64,000 bases of DNA, taken from positions 1-64,000 of the forward strand of contig NZ_KZ984005.1 of the NCBI RefSeq assembly GCF_003569785.1. The letters run 5' to 3'. The translations under genes were made by a program, and so were the position numbers. This DNA is from Leucobacter sp. wl10 (GTDB lineage Bacteria; Actinomycetota; Actinomycetes; Actinomycetales; Microbacteriaceae). The first letter of the stretch is position 1. Each line of letters starts with the position of its first letter. The notes under the pieces were generated by a model. That model had not been told where the DNA came from, ran no database searches, and saw only the letters and a program-made list of their open reading frames with translations. Shown here one piece after another: positions 44,839-52,726 of the stretch.

Positions 44839-45812
44839 GCGGAGGGAGCAGAAAGGTCTCCCAGGAGGAGGTGCTCGCGGCGGGCACCGTCTGCTGGCGA
44901 CGGGTCTACGACGAGCACGGCGATCCGCGGATCCTGGTGCTGCTCGTCCACCGCGCCAAGCAGCGCGACGTCTCGTTCCCCAAGGGCAAGCTCGACCCCG
45001 GCGAGAGCATGCCGCAGGCGGCGGTGCGCGAGACCTTCGAGGAGACCGGGCTCGCCGTGTCGCTCGACGTCAACCTCGGCACGATCCATTACGAGCTGAG
45101 CGGCAACCGCACCAAGACGGTGCAGTACTGGTCGGCGAGGGTGCGCGAGAAGGCCGTGCAGGCCTCGACCTTCACCCCCAACCGGGAGATCGCGGACCTC
45201 GAGTGGGCGCCGCTCGCAGAGGCGCGCGCGCGGCTGAGCTACAAGGCCGACAGGGAACTGTTCGATGTGTTCCTGCGCCTCGCGTCGCGCGACCTCATCG
45301 ACTCGTTCTCGGTCACGCTGCTGCGGCACGCGAAGGCCCAGCCGCGCAGCACGGAGTTGCGGGCGGATCACCTCCGTCCGCTCGCCCCCGCCGGGGAGGA
45401 ACAGGCCGAGGTGCTCGTCCCGATGCTCGCCGCCTTCGGGCCGCGTCGCATCTACTCGTCCACAGCCGACCGATGCCTGTCGACGGTCGCGCCGCTCGCG
45501 GAGCACCTGCGAAAACGAGTCCGGGCGAAGCCCTCTCTGAGCCAGGACAACTGGGATACGGGCGATCTCGCGTCGCTGCGCCGCCGCATGGGCAAGATCG
45601 TCATGCGCGGCAAGAACGCGGTGGTGTGCAGCCACCGCCCGGTGCTCCCCGACCTCGCCCGCCAGCTGATGCTGGCGACGGGCAGCGCGCCCGGCTCGTA
45701 CCTCAACGCCTCAGCGGCTCTGCCTCCCGCCGGGTTCTCGGTGTTCCATTTCTCGCGCCACCATCCGGAGGCCGGGATCCTCGGGGTCGAGACGTACCCG
45801 CTCAGGCACTGA
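44835..45812 (+). CDS. Nudix hydrolase - histidine phosphatase fusion (MutT1-type)
   Basis: This 325-residue two-domain protein resembles mycobacterial MutT1, which degrades oxidised nucleotides and dinucleoside polyphosphates. The Nudix domain (about 10-150) has the box GKLDPGESMPQAAVRETFEETG (in part: GKLDPGES, RETFEETG), matching GxxxxxExxxxxxxREUxEE. The C-terminal domain (about 160-320) begins with VTLLRHAKAQPRS, the RH(G/A) phosphatase motif with its catalytic His, and has VVCSHRPVLPDL as the second His motif. The GTG at 44835 overlaps the ppk stop. Linked with ppk, it may remove pyrophosphate-type by-products. Confidence 0.9.
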   Translation: MSGGSRKVSQEEVLAAGTVCWRRVYDEHGDPRILVLLVHRAKQRDVSFPKGKLDPGESMPQAAVRETFEETGLAVSLDVNLGTIHYELSGNRTKTVQYWSARVREKAVQASTFTPNREIADLEWAPLAEARARLSYKADRELFDVFLRLASRDLIDSFSVTLLRHAKAQPRSTELRADHLRPLAPAGEEQAEVLVPMLAAFGPRRIYSSTADRCLSTVAPLAEHLRKRVRAKPSLSQDNWDTGDLASLRRRMGKIVMRGKNAVVCSHRPVLPDLARQLMLATGSAPGSYLNASAALPPAGFSVFHFSRHHPEAGILGVETYPLRH

Positions 45813-45935
45813 GGCCCACCCGCTCCCGCGTGATCGGCCGCTTCCCTCGCGGCTGCGCCGCCGGCGATCCTGTTCACTCGAGCCACGCGAATACGTGCTG
45901 CGGGGTGTCCTTTCCGCCACTTTCCGGCTCCGCGA

Positions 45936-45957
45936 GTTCACCTGCTGTTCACCTACC
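45936..45957 (+). promoter_or_regulatory. PHO box upstream of pstS
   Basis: Two adjacent 11-base direct repeats, GTTCACCTGCT and GTTCACCTACC, match the actinobacterial PhoP binding unit (GTTCACC plus four bases). They lie about 115 bases before the GTG start of pstS. A TAGCGT hexamer about 27 bases downstream could be the -10. The pst operon should therefore be induced at low phosphate by a PhoR-PhoP system, whose genes are not in this window. Confidence 0.85.
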
Positions 45958-46051
45958 GGCAGACCACGCGTCACTCAGCGTCCCTAGCGTGGACGTGTGG
46001 CCAGCCATGGTCATCACCCCAACATCCGCTCTCAGATTGGATCACTCCAAA

Positions 46052-47158
46052 GTGAAGCTTTCAGCATTCGCCAAGGTCGCGGCCGTCGGCGGCATCGCCG
46101 CCCTCACGCTCAGCTCCTGCGCCGCCAACGAGTCGGCCTCGAACGCTCCGGCCGACGGCAGCGCGTCTTCCGGTTCCTCGCTCTCGGGCGAGCTCGTCGG
46201 GGCCGGCGCTTCTTCGCAGGACTCGGCACAGGGCGCCTGGGTCGCCGGATTCCAGACCGCCAACGGCGACGTCACCGTGAACTACGACCCGACCGGCTCG
46301 GGTGCGGGCCGCGAGACGTTCCAGCAGGGCGCGAGCGCCTTCGCGGGCACGGACCGCGCGTTCAAGGCCGAGGAGATCAAGGCCGGCCCCTTCCAGAGCT
46401 GCTCCACCGGCGAGATCGTCGAGTTCCCGGCGTACATCTCGCCCATCGCCGTGATCTTCAACGTCGAGGGCGTCGACTCGCTCAAGCTCGACGCGCCCAC
46501 ACTGGCGCAGATCTTCACCGGGAAGATCACCAAGTGGAACGATCCCGCGATCGCCTCGCAGAACGATGGCGTCAATCTTCCCGACCTCAACATCAGCGCC
46601 GTTCACCGCTCCGACGAGTCGGGCACCACCGGCAACTTCACCGACTACCTCGCTGCCGCGGCTCCCTCGGACTGGACGGTCGGCTCCATCGAGTCCTGGC
46701 CGACCGAGTTCGGCGGCGAAGGCGCTCAGGGCACCTCGGGCGTCGTCAGCGCGGTGAAGAACGGCACCGGCACCATCGGCTACGCGGATGCGTCGCAGGC
46801 CGGCGGCCTCGGCACCGTCGACATCAAGGTGGGCAACGAGTACGTGGCGTACTCCCCCGAGGCCGCCGCGGCGATCGTCGACGCCTCGCCGCTCGAGGAG
46901 GGTCGCTCCGCCAACGACCTCGCCATCTCGCTCGACCGCACCTCGACCGAGGCCGGCGTCTACCCGATCGTGCTCGTGAGCTACCTCGTCGGCTGCCAGC
47001 AGTACAGTGACGCGGCCAACGCCGAGCTCGTCAAGGCCTATTTCAGCTACGTCGTGAGCGAGGACGGCCAGAAGGCAGCGGCGGACGCCGCGGGCAGCGC
47101 GCCGATCTCCGCCGACCTGCGCGGTAAGATCCAGACAGCGATCGACGCGATCAAGTAA
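46052..47158 (+). CDS. pstS: Phosphate ABC transporter substrate-binding lipoprotein
   Basis: This 368-residue lipoprotein captures phosphate outside the membrane and delivers it to PstCA. The signal is MKLSAFAKVAAVGGIAALTL followed by SSC, with the lipobox Cys about residue 24. Phosphate contacts of the family are in GAGASSQDSAQ, YDPTGSGAGRETF, SDESGTTGNFTDYL and AQGTSGVVSAV. The end motif is LVKAYFSYVVSEDGQ. GTG 46052 is chosen because it gives a normal-length signal peptide. ATG 46007 in frame is an alternative, giving 15 extra residues. It is preceded by a PHO box and followed by a hairpin before pstC. Confidence 0.92.
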   Translation: MKLSAFAKVAAVGGIAALTLSSCAANESASNAPADGSASSGSSLSGELVGAGASSQDSAQGAWVAGFQTANGDVTVNYDPTGSGAGRETFQQGASAFAGTDRAFKAEEIKAGPFQSCSTGEIVEFPAYISPIAVIFNVEGVDSLKLDAPTLAQIFTGKITKWNDPAIASQNDGVNLPDLNISAVHRSDESGTTGNFTDYLAAAAPSDWTVGSIESWPTEFGGEGAQGTSGVVSAVKNGTGTIGYADASQAGGLGTVDIKVGNEYVAYSPEAAAAIVDASPLEEGRSANDLAISLDRTSTEAGVYPIVLVSYLVGCQQYSDAANAELVKAYFSYVVSEDGQKAAADAAGSAPISADLRGKIQTAIDAIK

Positions 47159-47166
47159 TCCCCGGT

Positions 47167-47199
47167 GCGGGGGGCGAGGCCGTCGGCCTCGCCCCCCGC
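47167..47199 (+). terminator. Long hairpin between pstS and pstC
   Basis: A perfect 15-bp stem (GCGGGGGGCGAGGCC with GGCCTCGCCCCCCGC) and 3-nt loop begin nine bases after the pstS stop. There is no U-tract. Such structures stabilise the 5' mRNA part or attenuate reading into pstC, giving more PstS than permease. Confidence 0.7.
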
Positions 47200-47238
47200 A
47201 ATCCTGCGTCCCCCTCCTCACACGAACCAGGAGCTCGA

Positions 47239-48177
47239 GTGTCCGCCACCACCGCTGCGCGCAAGCCGGTCCTGAGTCTCGGCGACCGCGTCTTCTCGCG
47301 CTCTGCCGTCTTCGCCGGCAGCATGATCCTCGTCACGCTCGCCGCCGTCGCGATCTTCCTCATCGCTCGGAGCCTCCCGGCATTCGTCGCGACCAACGAG
47401 AGCGCATCGCTGCTCACCTCCAACTTCTGGGCCTACGTCGGCCCCCTCGTCTTCGGCACGGTCTGGGCGGCGACGCTGGCCCTCATCGTCGCTCTCCCGC
47501 TCGCCATCGGCATCGCACTCTTCATCTCCCACTACGCGCCGCGCCAGCTGGCCCAGGTGCTCGGCTACGTCGTCGACCTGCTCGCCGCCGTCCCCAGTGT
47601 CGTCTTCGGCCTGTGGGGCATCGGCGTGCTCGCCCCGGCGGCTCAGCCGGTCTACGTCTGGCTCAACGAGTACCTCGGATGGATTCCGCTCTTCGGCGGC
47701 GTCGTCACCGGCACGGGCCGAACGGTCCTCACCGCCGCCCTCGTGCTCGCGGTCATGATCCTGCCCATCATGACCGCCATCTGCCGCGAGGTCTTCCTCC
47801 AGGCCCCCGCGCTGCACGAGGAGGCGGCGCTCGCGCTCGGCGCGACCCGGTGGGAGATGATCCGCCTGGCCGTGCTCCCCTTCGGCCGCCCGGGCATCGT
47901 CTCGGCCGCCATGCTCGGACTCGGCCGCGCCCTCGGCGAGACGATGGCGGTGGCCATGGTGCTCTCGGCCACCGGTGTCGTGTCATTCCAGCTGCTCACC
48001 TCCGAGAACCCCTCCACGATCGCGGCGAACATCGCGCTCTCCTTCCCCGAGGCCTACGGCGAGAACATCAACGTGCTCATCGCCACCGGTCTCATCCTGT
48101 TCATCGTCACCTTCCTCGTCAACGCCGTTGCGCGCTGGATCGTCAGCCGCCGTGCCGAGTTCTCGGGCGCGAACTGA
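47239..48177 (+). CDS. pstC: Phosphate ABC transporter permease PstC
   Basis: This 312-residue permease forms the channel with PstA. About six helices are visible (first about 25-46). The EAA loop, which contacts PstB, reads [21 protein letters not shown] (in part: [15 protein letters not shown]), and [15 protein letters not shown] follows. GTG 47239 follows AGGAG. The stop overlaps an upstream ATG of pstA by one base. Confidence 0.93.
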   Translation: MSATTAARKPVLSLGDRVFSRSAVFAGSMILVTLAAVAIFLIARSLPAFVATNESASLLTSNFWAYVGPLVFGTVWAATLALIVALPLAIGIALFISHYAPRQLAQVLGYVVDLLAAVPSVVFGLWGIGVLAPAAQPVYVWLNEYLGWIPLFGGVVTGTGRTVLTAALVLAVMILPIMTAICREVFLQAPALHEEAALALGATRWEMIRLAVLPFGRPGIVSAAMLGLGRALGETMAVAMVLSATGVVSFQLLTSENPSTIAANIALSFPEAYGENINVLIATGLILFIVTFLVNAVARWIVSRRAEFSGAN

Positions 48178-48218
48178 TGCTGCAGCCCTCGACAAGCACA
48201 GAAAAGAGGACCGAACCC

Positions 48219-49298
48219 GTGGCTCTCACCGTTCGCCCTGTCCGCGCGGGCTCCGCACTCGCCGGCAACCGCCTGTCGCCGGCCATTCCCTGGATCGTGC
48301 TCGGCGCCTCGGTCGCCGCGTCGTTCGCCCTCTTCGCCCTGCTCGCCGCGGCGTCGGGCGGTCAGTTCTCCGTGGTCGGAGCCGTGCTCATCGGCGCCCT
48401 CGCCTACCTCGCGGTCATCACGATCATGTCCGCCTCGGTCGAGGGCACCCGGCAGGCGGCGGACCGCTTCGTGACCGGCCTCGTGACCGGGGCGTTCCTG
48501 CTGGCGATGGTACCGCTCGTCTCGGTCGCCATCACCGTGGTCAGCAACGGACTCGCGAGGTTCGACGCCGAGTTCTTCAACTCGTCGATGCGCAACGTCA
48601 CGGGAGAGGGCGGCGGGGCGCTGCACGCCATGATCGGCACCCTGCTGATCACGCTCGCGGCGACGGTCATCTCGGTTCCGCTCGGGCTCATGACCTCGAT
48701 CTACCTCGTCGAGTACGGGCGCGGAAGACTCGCCAAGATCATCACCTTCCTCGTCGACGTGATGACCGGCATCCCGTCGATCGTCGCCGGTCTCTTCGCC
48801 TTCGCACTGTTCGCCCTGTTCCTCGGCCCGGGCGTGCGCATGGGCATCGTCGGCTCGGTCGCCCTGTCGGTCCTCATGATCCCGGTCGTCGTGCGCTCGA
48901 GCGAGGAGATGCTGCGCCTCGTCCCGAACGAGCTGCGCGAGGCCTCCTACGCCCTGGGCGTGCCGAAGTGGCGCACGATTCTGAAGGTGGTGCTGCCGAC
49001 CTCGATCGCGGGAATCACCACCGGCATCATGCTCGCCATCGCGCGCGTCATCGGCGAGACGGCCCCGCTGCTCATCACCGCGGGCTTCACCGCATCGATG
49101 AACTACGGCCTGTTCTCCGATCGCATGCAGTCGCTCCCGGTCTACGTGTACACGCAGTTCATGAACAAGGGCAATCCCGCCTTCGCCTTCGTCGACCGCG
49201 CCTGGGCCGCGGCTCTCGTGCTCATCCTCATCGTCATGGCTCTCAACCTCGTCGCCCGTCTCATCGCGAGGTGGTTCGCGCCGAAGAACGGGCGCTAG
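48219..49298 (+). CDS. pstA: Phosphate ABC transporter permease PstA
   Basis: This 359-residue partner of PstC has about eight hydrophobic segments. The EAA loop reads [20 protein letters not shown], and the [15 protein letters not shown] signature follows. GTG 48219 has a strong AAGAGGA nine bases upstream. ATG 48177, which overlaps the pstC stop, would add 14 residues but has no ribosome site. The N-terminal pair of helices (about 35-75) is an extension compared with the E. coli protein (296 residues). Confidence 0.9.
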   Translation: MALTVRPVRAGSALAGNRLSPAIPWIVLGASVAASFALFALLAAASGGQFSVVGAVLIGALAYLAVITIMSASVEGTRQAADRFVTGLVTGAFLLAMVPLVSVAITVVSNGLARFDAEFFNSSMRNVTGEGGGALHAMIGTLLITLAATVISVPLGLMTSIYLVEYGRGRLAKIITFLVDVMTGIPSIVAGLFAFALFALFLGPGVRMGIVGSVALSVLMIPVVVRSSEEMLRLVPNELREASYALGVPKWRTILKVVLPTSIAGITTGIMLAIARVIGETAPLLITAGFTASMNYGLFSDRMQSLPVYVYTQFMNKGNPAFAFVDRAWAAALVLILIVMALNLVARLIARWFAPKNGR

Positions 49299-49354
49299 TC
49301 GCGACCGCCTCCGCCCTCACCGGCTTCCAGCCTCCCGAACGAAAGAATCACCGC

Positions 49355-50134
49355 ATGTCGAAGCGCATCGAGGTCTCCGACCTCAACGTCTACTACTCGA
49401 AGTTCCTGGCTGTCGAGGGGGTGTCGATCAACATCGAGCCCCGCAGCGTGACCGCGTTCATCGGCCCCTCCGGCTGCGGCAAGTCGACCTTCCTGCGCAC
49501 GCTCAACCGCATGCACGAGGCCATCCCCGGCGCGCGCGTCGAGGGAGAGGTGCTGCTCGACGGCGAGGACCTCTACGGGCCGGGCGTCGATCCCGTGCTC
49601 GTGCGCCGCCAGGTCGGCATGGTGTTCCAGCGGCCCAACCCGTTCCCCACGATGTCGATCCGCGAGAACGTGCTCGCCGGGGTGCGCCTCAACAATCGTA
49701 AGATCTCGAAGGGCGACGCCGACGCGCTGGTGGAGCGCTCGCTGCTGGGGGCCAACCTGTGGAACGAGGTGAAGGATCGCCTCGACAAGCCGGGCTCGGG
49801 CCTCTCGGGGGGCCAGCAGCAGCGCCTCTGCATCGCGCGCGCCATCGCGGTCTCACCCGAGGTGCTGCTCATGGACGAGCCCTGCTCGGCGCTCGACCCC
49901 ATCTCCACCCTCGCGATCGAGGACCTCATCGACGAGCTGAAGAAGGCGTACACGATCGTGATCGTGACCCACAACATGCAGCAGGCGTCACGCGTCTCCG
50001 ATCGAACCGCGTTCTTCAACATCGCGGGCACCGGCAAGCCGGGCAAGCTCATCGAGTACGACGACACCTCGAAGATCTTCTCCACGCCGTCGGTGCAGGC
50101 GACGGAGGACTACGTCAGCGGCCGGTTCGGCTAG
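49355..50134 (+). CDS. pstB: Phosphate ABC transporter ATPase PstB
   Basis: This 259-residue ATPase powers phosphate import. Walker A is GPSGCGKST (about 38), the signature is [17 protein letters not shown] (about 149), Walker B is [13 protein letters not shown] (about 169), and the H-loop is [26 protein letters not shown] is a PstB-specific segment. It begins 56 bases after pstA. No phoU gene follows, which is unusual beside a pst operon, though phoU is often elsewhere in actinobacteria. Confidence 0.95.
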   Translation: MSKRIEVSDLNVYYSKFLAVEGVSINIEPRSVTAFIGPSGCGKSTFLRTLNRMHEAIPGARVEGEVLLDGEDLYGPGVDPVLVRRQVGMVFQRPNPFPTMSIRENVLAGVRLNNRKISKGDADALVERSLLGANLWNEVKDRLDKPGSGLSGGQQQRLCIARAIAVSPEVLLMDEPCSALDPISTLAIEDLIDELKKAYTIVIVTHNMQQASRVSDRTAFFNIAGTGKPGKLIEYDDTSKIFSTPSVQATEDYVSGRFG

Positions 50135-50371
50135 GTCGGAAGGCCCGTCGCGTCCGCCCCCGGGTCCGGGCGCTGCGGTAGAACTGGGATCTGCGGAACA
50201 TATGCGATTCTGCGCAGGATCGGCCGTGTCTTCTGCAGATCCCGTATCTTCCGCAGGCCGGGTGAGGCGCGTTCCCCCGCGCCGGGCCGAGCGCGGTAGA
50301 GCGGGCCTCCCCCGCGCCGGCGCGGAGCCGCTGAGGCCCGACCAGGCCCCGGGCGCTGGACCACGGGCATG
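50135..50371. other. Intergenic region downstream of pstB
   Basis: About 240 bases of very GC-rich sequence with several short imperfect palindromes, for example ATCTGCGGAA and TTCTGCAGAT. No gene is supported; the minus-strand frame that spans part of it has no family-like feature. Confidence 0.4.
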
Positions 50372-50455
50372 AAAAAGGCCGGACCGCAGAACGCCTCTCG
50401 GCGAGAGGCCGCTCGAGGCGGCGGAAATTGGAGCCCGGGGTTACTGCGGCCCGGC
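50372..50455 (-). ncRNA. Candidate structured RNA or complex 3'-UTR terminator
   Basis: On the minus strand GCCGGGCCGCAG (50455-50444) pairs with CTGCGGTCCGGC (50389-50378), with one G-U, closing an 84-nt unit that ends in TTTTT. Inside are two hairpins: GCCGC-CTCGA-GCGGC and GCCTCTC-GCC-GAGAGGC, sharing two bases. The fold is a three-way junction closed by a terminator-like stem. It lies 60 bases beyond the stop of the gene at 50516, so it may be that gene's 3' UTR or an independent small RNA. The family is not recognised. Confidence 0.45.
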
Positions 50456-50515
50456 ACGCAACAGTCTACCTCAGGGGTTCGCGTGCTTCGAGCCCGGTGA
50501 GCCGCCTCGGCCGCA

Positions 50516-51145
50516 TCAGTCGAGCGTGCCGTCGCGCCAGCGACGCGCTCCGGCGTGCAGTTCGTGGGCCATCGTGGAATAGCGCAGCGCGCGCGTGGTG
50601 AGCTGCGCGGCGTGGTCGTCGTCGTGGGCGTCGCGCGCGTCGGCGAGATCGGCCGCGCCCAGCGCCATCACCCGGCAGTAGCTCGCCGCCCGGTCGAGCG
50701 CCCCGCCCAGATCGCCGGCGAAGGCGCCGCGCAGGATCGTGTCGCAGAGCTCGGCGATCGACACCGGCGTCACCGGTTCGGCCGCTCCCGCCACGACGGG
50801 GTCGATCGTCGCCGCGGCCGCGGCGCCGCGCCGGAAGAGCTCCGCGGATCCCTCCGGGTCGGCCGAAACCACCCGCCGCAGCAGGTACAACCGCCACAAC
50901 GCTCCCGCGAGCGAGTGCGCGCCCTCCCCCGCCCACAGCTCGGCGATGTCGTCGATGCCGGTTCCCGAGGCGAGCCCCACCACCCGTTCGACCACTTCGG
51001 GGTCGGCGACGGCCCGTACGCGGTCGAGCAGCGCCCAGGAGGTCTCCTGCGCGATGCGGTGCGCAGCGCCGGGTTCGTCCGAGCCGATGATCCAGTCGAA
51101 GCTGGAGGTCGGCTGCAGCAGGGGGCGCTGGTGATCTCGGGTCAC
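50516..51145 (-). CDS. Conserved helical protein of unknown function
   Basis: A 209-residue, largely alpha-helical cytoplasmic protein. It begins MTRDHQRPLLQPTSSFDWII and continues EPGAAHRIAQETSWALLDRV, GIDDIAELW, and a helix with ALWRLYLLRRVV. I do not recognise the family by function; related proteins in this bacterial family are, as I recall, uncharacterised and sometimes mislabelled. GTG 51145 follows AAGGAG at five bases. Upstream frame extension overlaps the tRNA-Lys promoter. The gene is divergent from tRNA-Lys. Confidence 0.75.
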   Translation of the reverse strand: MTRDHQRPLLQPTSSFDWIIGSDEPGAAHRIAQETSWALLDRVRAVADPEVVERVVGLASGTGIDDIAELWAGEGAHSLAGALWRLYLLRRVVSADPEGSAELFRRGAAAAATIDPVVAGAAEPVTPVSIAELCDTILRGAFAGDLGGALDRAASYCRVMALGAADLADARDAHDDDHAAQLTTRALRYSTMAHELHAGARRWRDGTLD

Positions 51146-51280
51146 GCGGCTCCTTCGAGGGTCGGAGGGGCGATCGGGATCCTGCACCGCCCGTTCAGCT
51201 GGACCCCGCGAGTCTACGCCGCCGGAGCGGCCGTCGCATGCACCGGAGCCTCGGCGGGACCCGATAGAATCGATGACCAC

Positions 51281-51353
51281 GGGCCTCTAGCTCAGTTGGT
51301 AGAGCATCGGACTTTTAATCCGCGGGTCGTGGGTTCGAGTCCCACGGGGCCTA
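51281..51353 (+). tRNA. tRNA-Lys (TTT)
   Basis: A 73-nt cloverleaf. The acceptor strands are GGGCCTC and GGGGCCT (with two G-U pairs) and discriminator A. The D-arm is GCTCAGTTGGTAGAGC, the anticodon loop is CTTTTAA (anticodon TTT) and the T-arm is GTGGGTTCGAGTCCCAC. Its last three bases overlap the stop codon of the convergent thioesterase gene. Confidence 0.93.
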
Positions 51354-51785
51354 CTCCTCGGCGGGCATCGGCGCGCGGTCGCGATCGTAGGTGATCGACG
51401 TATACCCGTGCGGGGCGGCCCGCCCGTCAGGGCCGAGGTTCACGAAGACGATGCGCTCGATCGTGAGGATCGTCTTGCGGGTGATCATGTTGCGCACCGC
51501 GGCCCGCATGGTCAGCGAGGAACGCCCGAAGTCGACGGCGACGAGCCCCATCTCGATGAGGTCGCCCTGCCGGGCCGACGCCTCGAAGTCGATCTCGGAG
51601 ACGAACTTCGTGACCACCCGCGGATTGCCGAGCTGGATGATGGCGTAGATCGCCGCCTCCTCGTCGATCCACCGCAGCAGGCTCCCCCCGAAGAGGGTGC
51701 CGTGCGCGTTGAGATCCTCGGGCTTCACCCACTTCCGCGTGTAGAAGTTGATGCCCTCGCCCTGCTCCGTCCGGCTGACCGTCAT
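51351..51785 (-). CDS. Hotdog-fold acyl-CoA thioesterase
   Basis: This 144-residue thioesterase hydrolyses acyl-CoA. The family features are VKPEDLNAHGTLFGGSLLRWIDE (in part: NAHGTLFGGSLLRWIDE), where the Asn/His and Gly-rich helix hold the catalytic Asp or Glu, and VTKFVSEIDFEASARQGDLI. The size is that of a single-hotdog YciA/acyl-CoA hydrolase. The stop TAG uses the complement of 51351-51353, which is the 3' end of tRNA-Lys, so the genes overlap convergently by three bases with no terminator between. Confidence 0.9.
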   Translation of the reverse strand: MTVSRTEQGEGINFYTRKWVKPEDLNAHGTLFGGSLLRWIDEEAAIYAIIQLGNPRVVTKFVSEIDFEASARQGDLIEMGLVAVDFGRSSLTMRAAVRNMITRKTILTIERIVFVNLGPDGRAAPHGYTSITYDRDRAPMPAEE

Positions 51786-51919
51786 GATTGCGAGCCTAGG
51801 ACCGCGACGTTACGAGCGGGGCACGGGCGTGTTTCGGGATCGCGCTGCCATCCGTCCAACCGCGCGATCTGGGCGGAGTCGAGGGCGGCGGCCCGGGTCC
51901 GGCCGCGCCCGCCGCCCCG

Positions 51920-52588
51920 TCAGCGCACGAAGAGCAGCAGAGCCGCCACCGCGACGAACAGGATCCCGAACACCGTGTTGAGGATCCGCTGCCCTCGCGC
52001 GCTCGCCGCGTAGCGCCTGAACGGCTTCGCGGCCGCCGCGAAGAAGAGCCACATCACCAGCACGTCGACGCCCACCACCGTGCACATGAGCACCGCGTAC
52101 TGCGGCCACAGCGGCGCGTCGGCGCGGATGAACTGGGGGATGAACGCGAGGAAGAACACGATCGCCTTCGGGTTGAGCAGGTTGACCCAGAACCCGCGGC
52201 GCAGAAGCGACCAGTCGCTCTCGCCCCGCCCGCCGGTCGCAGCCTCCCCCGACGCGGAAGCCTCCTGCCGGGGCCTCGCGAGGAGCAGCCGCACGCCGAG
52301 GTACACGAGGTAGGCGGCGCCCAGGTACCGGATCGCGTTGAAGAGCACCGGTGTATTCGAGACGAGCACGCCGACCCCGGCGGCGACGATGAGGATGTGC
52401 AGGATCAGTGCCAGCTGCTGGCCCAGCACGCCCCAGAACGAGCGGCGCCACCCCACGGTGAGCGCGTTCGACATCGTATTGATGGCCCCCGCCCCCGGAG
52501 TCAGACTGATCACGACGGAGGCGGTGAACAGGGAGAGCCAGATCGCGGGGGTCACCAGCACAGTGTAGTCAGCGCCCGGGCCGCTCAT
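51920..52588 (-). CDS. LysE/RhtB-family amino acid exporter
   Basis: This 222-residue exporter probably expels amino acids such as lysine, threonine or homoserine derivatives. The family signature is SLTPGAGAINTMSNALTVGWRRSFWGVLGQQLA (in part: LTPGAGAINTMSNALTVG), near residue 28. YLGAAYLVYLGVRLLLARPR and LNPKAIVFFLAFIPQFI are also typical. Six helices are visible. A polar loop (QEASASGEAATGGRGES) separates the halves. The gene is alone, on the minus strand before tRNA-Ala. Confidence 0.92.
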   Translation of the reverse strand: MSGPGADYTVLVTPAIWLSLFTASVVISLTPGAGAINTMSNALTVGWRRSFWGVLGQQLALILHILIVAAGVGVLVSNTPVLFNAIRYLGAAYLVYLGVRLLLARPRQEASASGEAATGGRGESDWSLLRRGFWVNLLNPKAIVFFLAFIPQFIRADAPLWPQYAVLMCTVVGVDVLVMWLFFAAAAKPFRRYAASARGQRILNTVFGILFVAVAALLLFVR

Positions 52589-52726
52589 CGTCCGAGCCGA
52601 GCCTGTCGGCGTCTCGTACGGCCGTATTCGCCGCCGCCCTCCGGATATCCCGGATCCGCTCGGCGGCCGAAACCGGTGGCGCTCCGAGCGCCCCTGAGCG
52701 GATTTCGCGTCGCCGCCCCGGTCCTG

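Noticed and set aside
45997-47010. Arg-rich frame inside pstS
   Set aside because: Shadow frame; pstS in the neighbouring frame has a lipoprotein signal and family motifs.
50131-50457. Minus-strand frame of 108 codons downstream of pstB
   Set aside because: Pro/Arg-rich with no fold pattern. The same bases form a strong RNA structure with a U-tract, so an RNA explanation was preferred.
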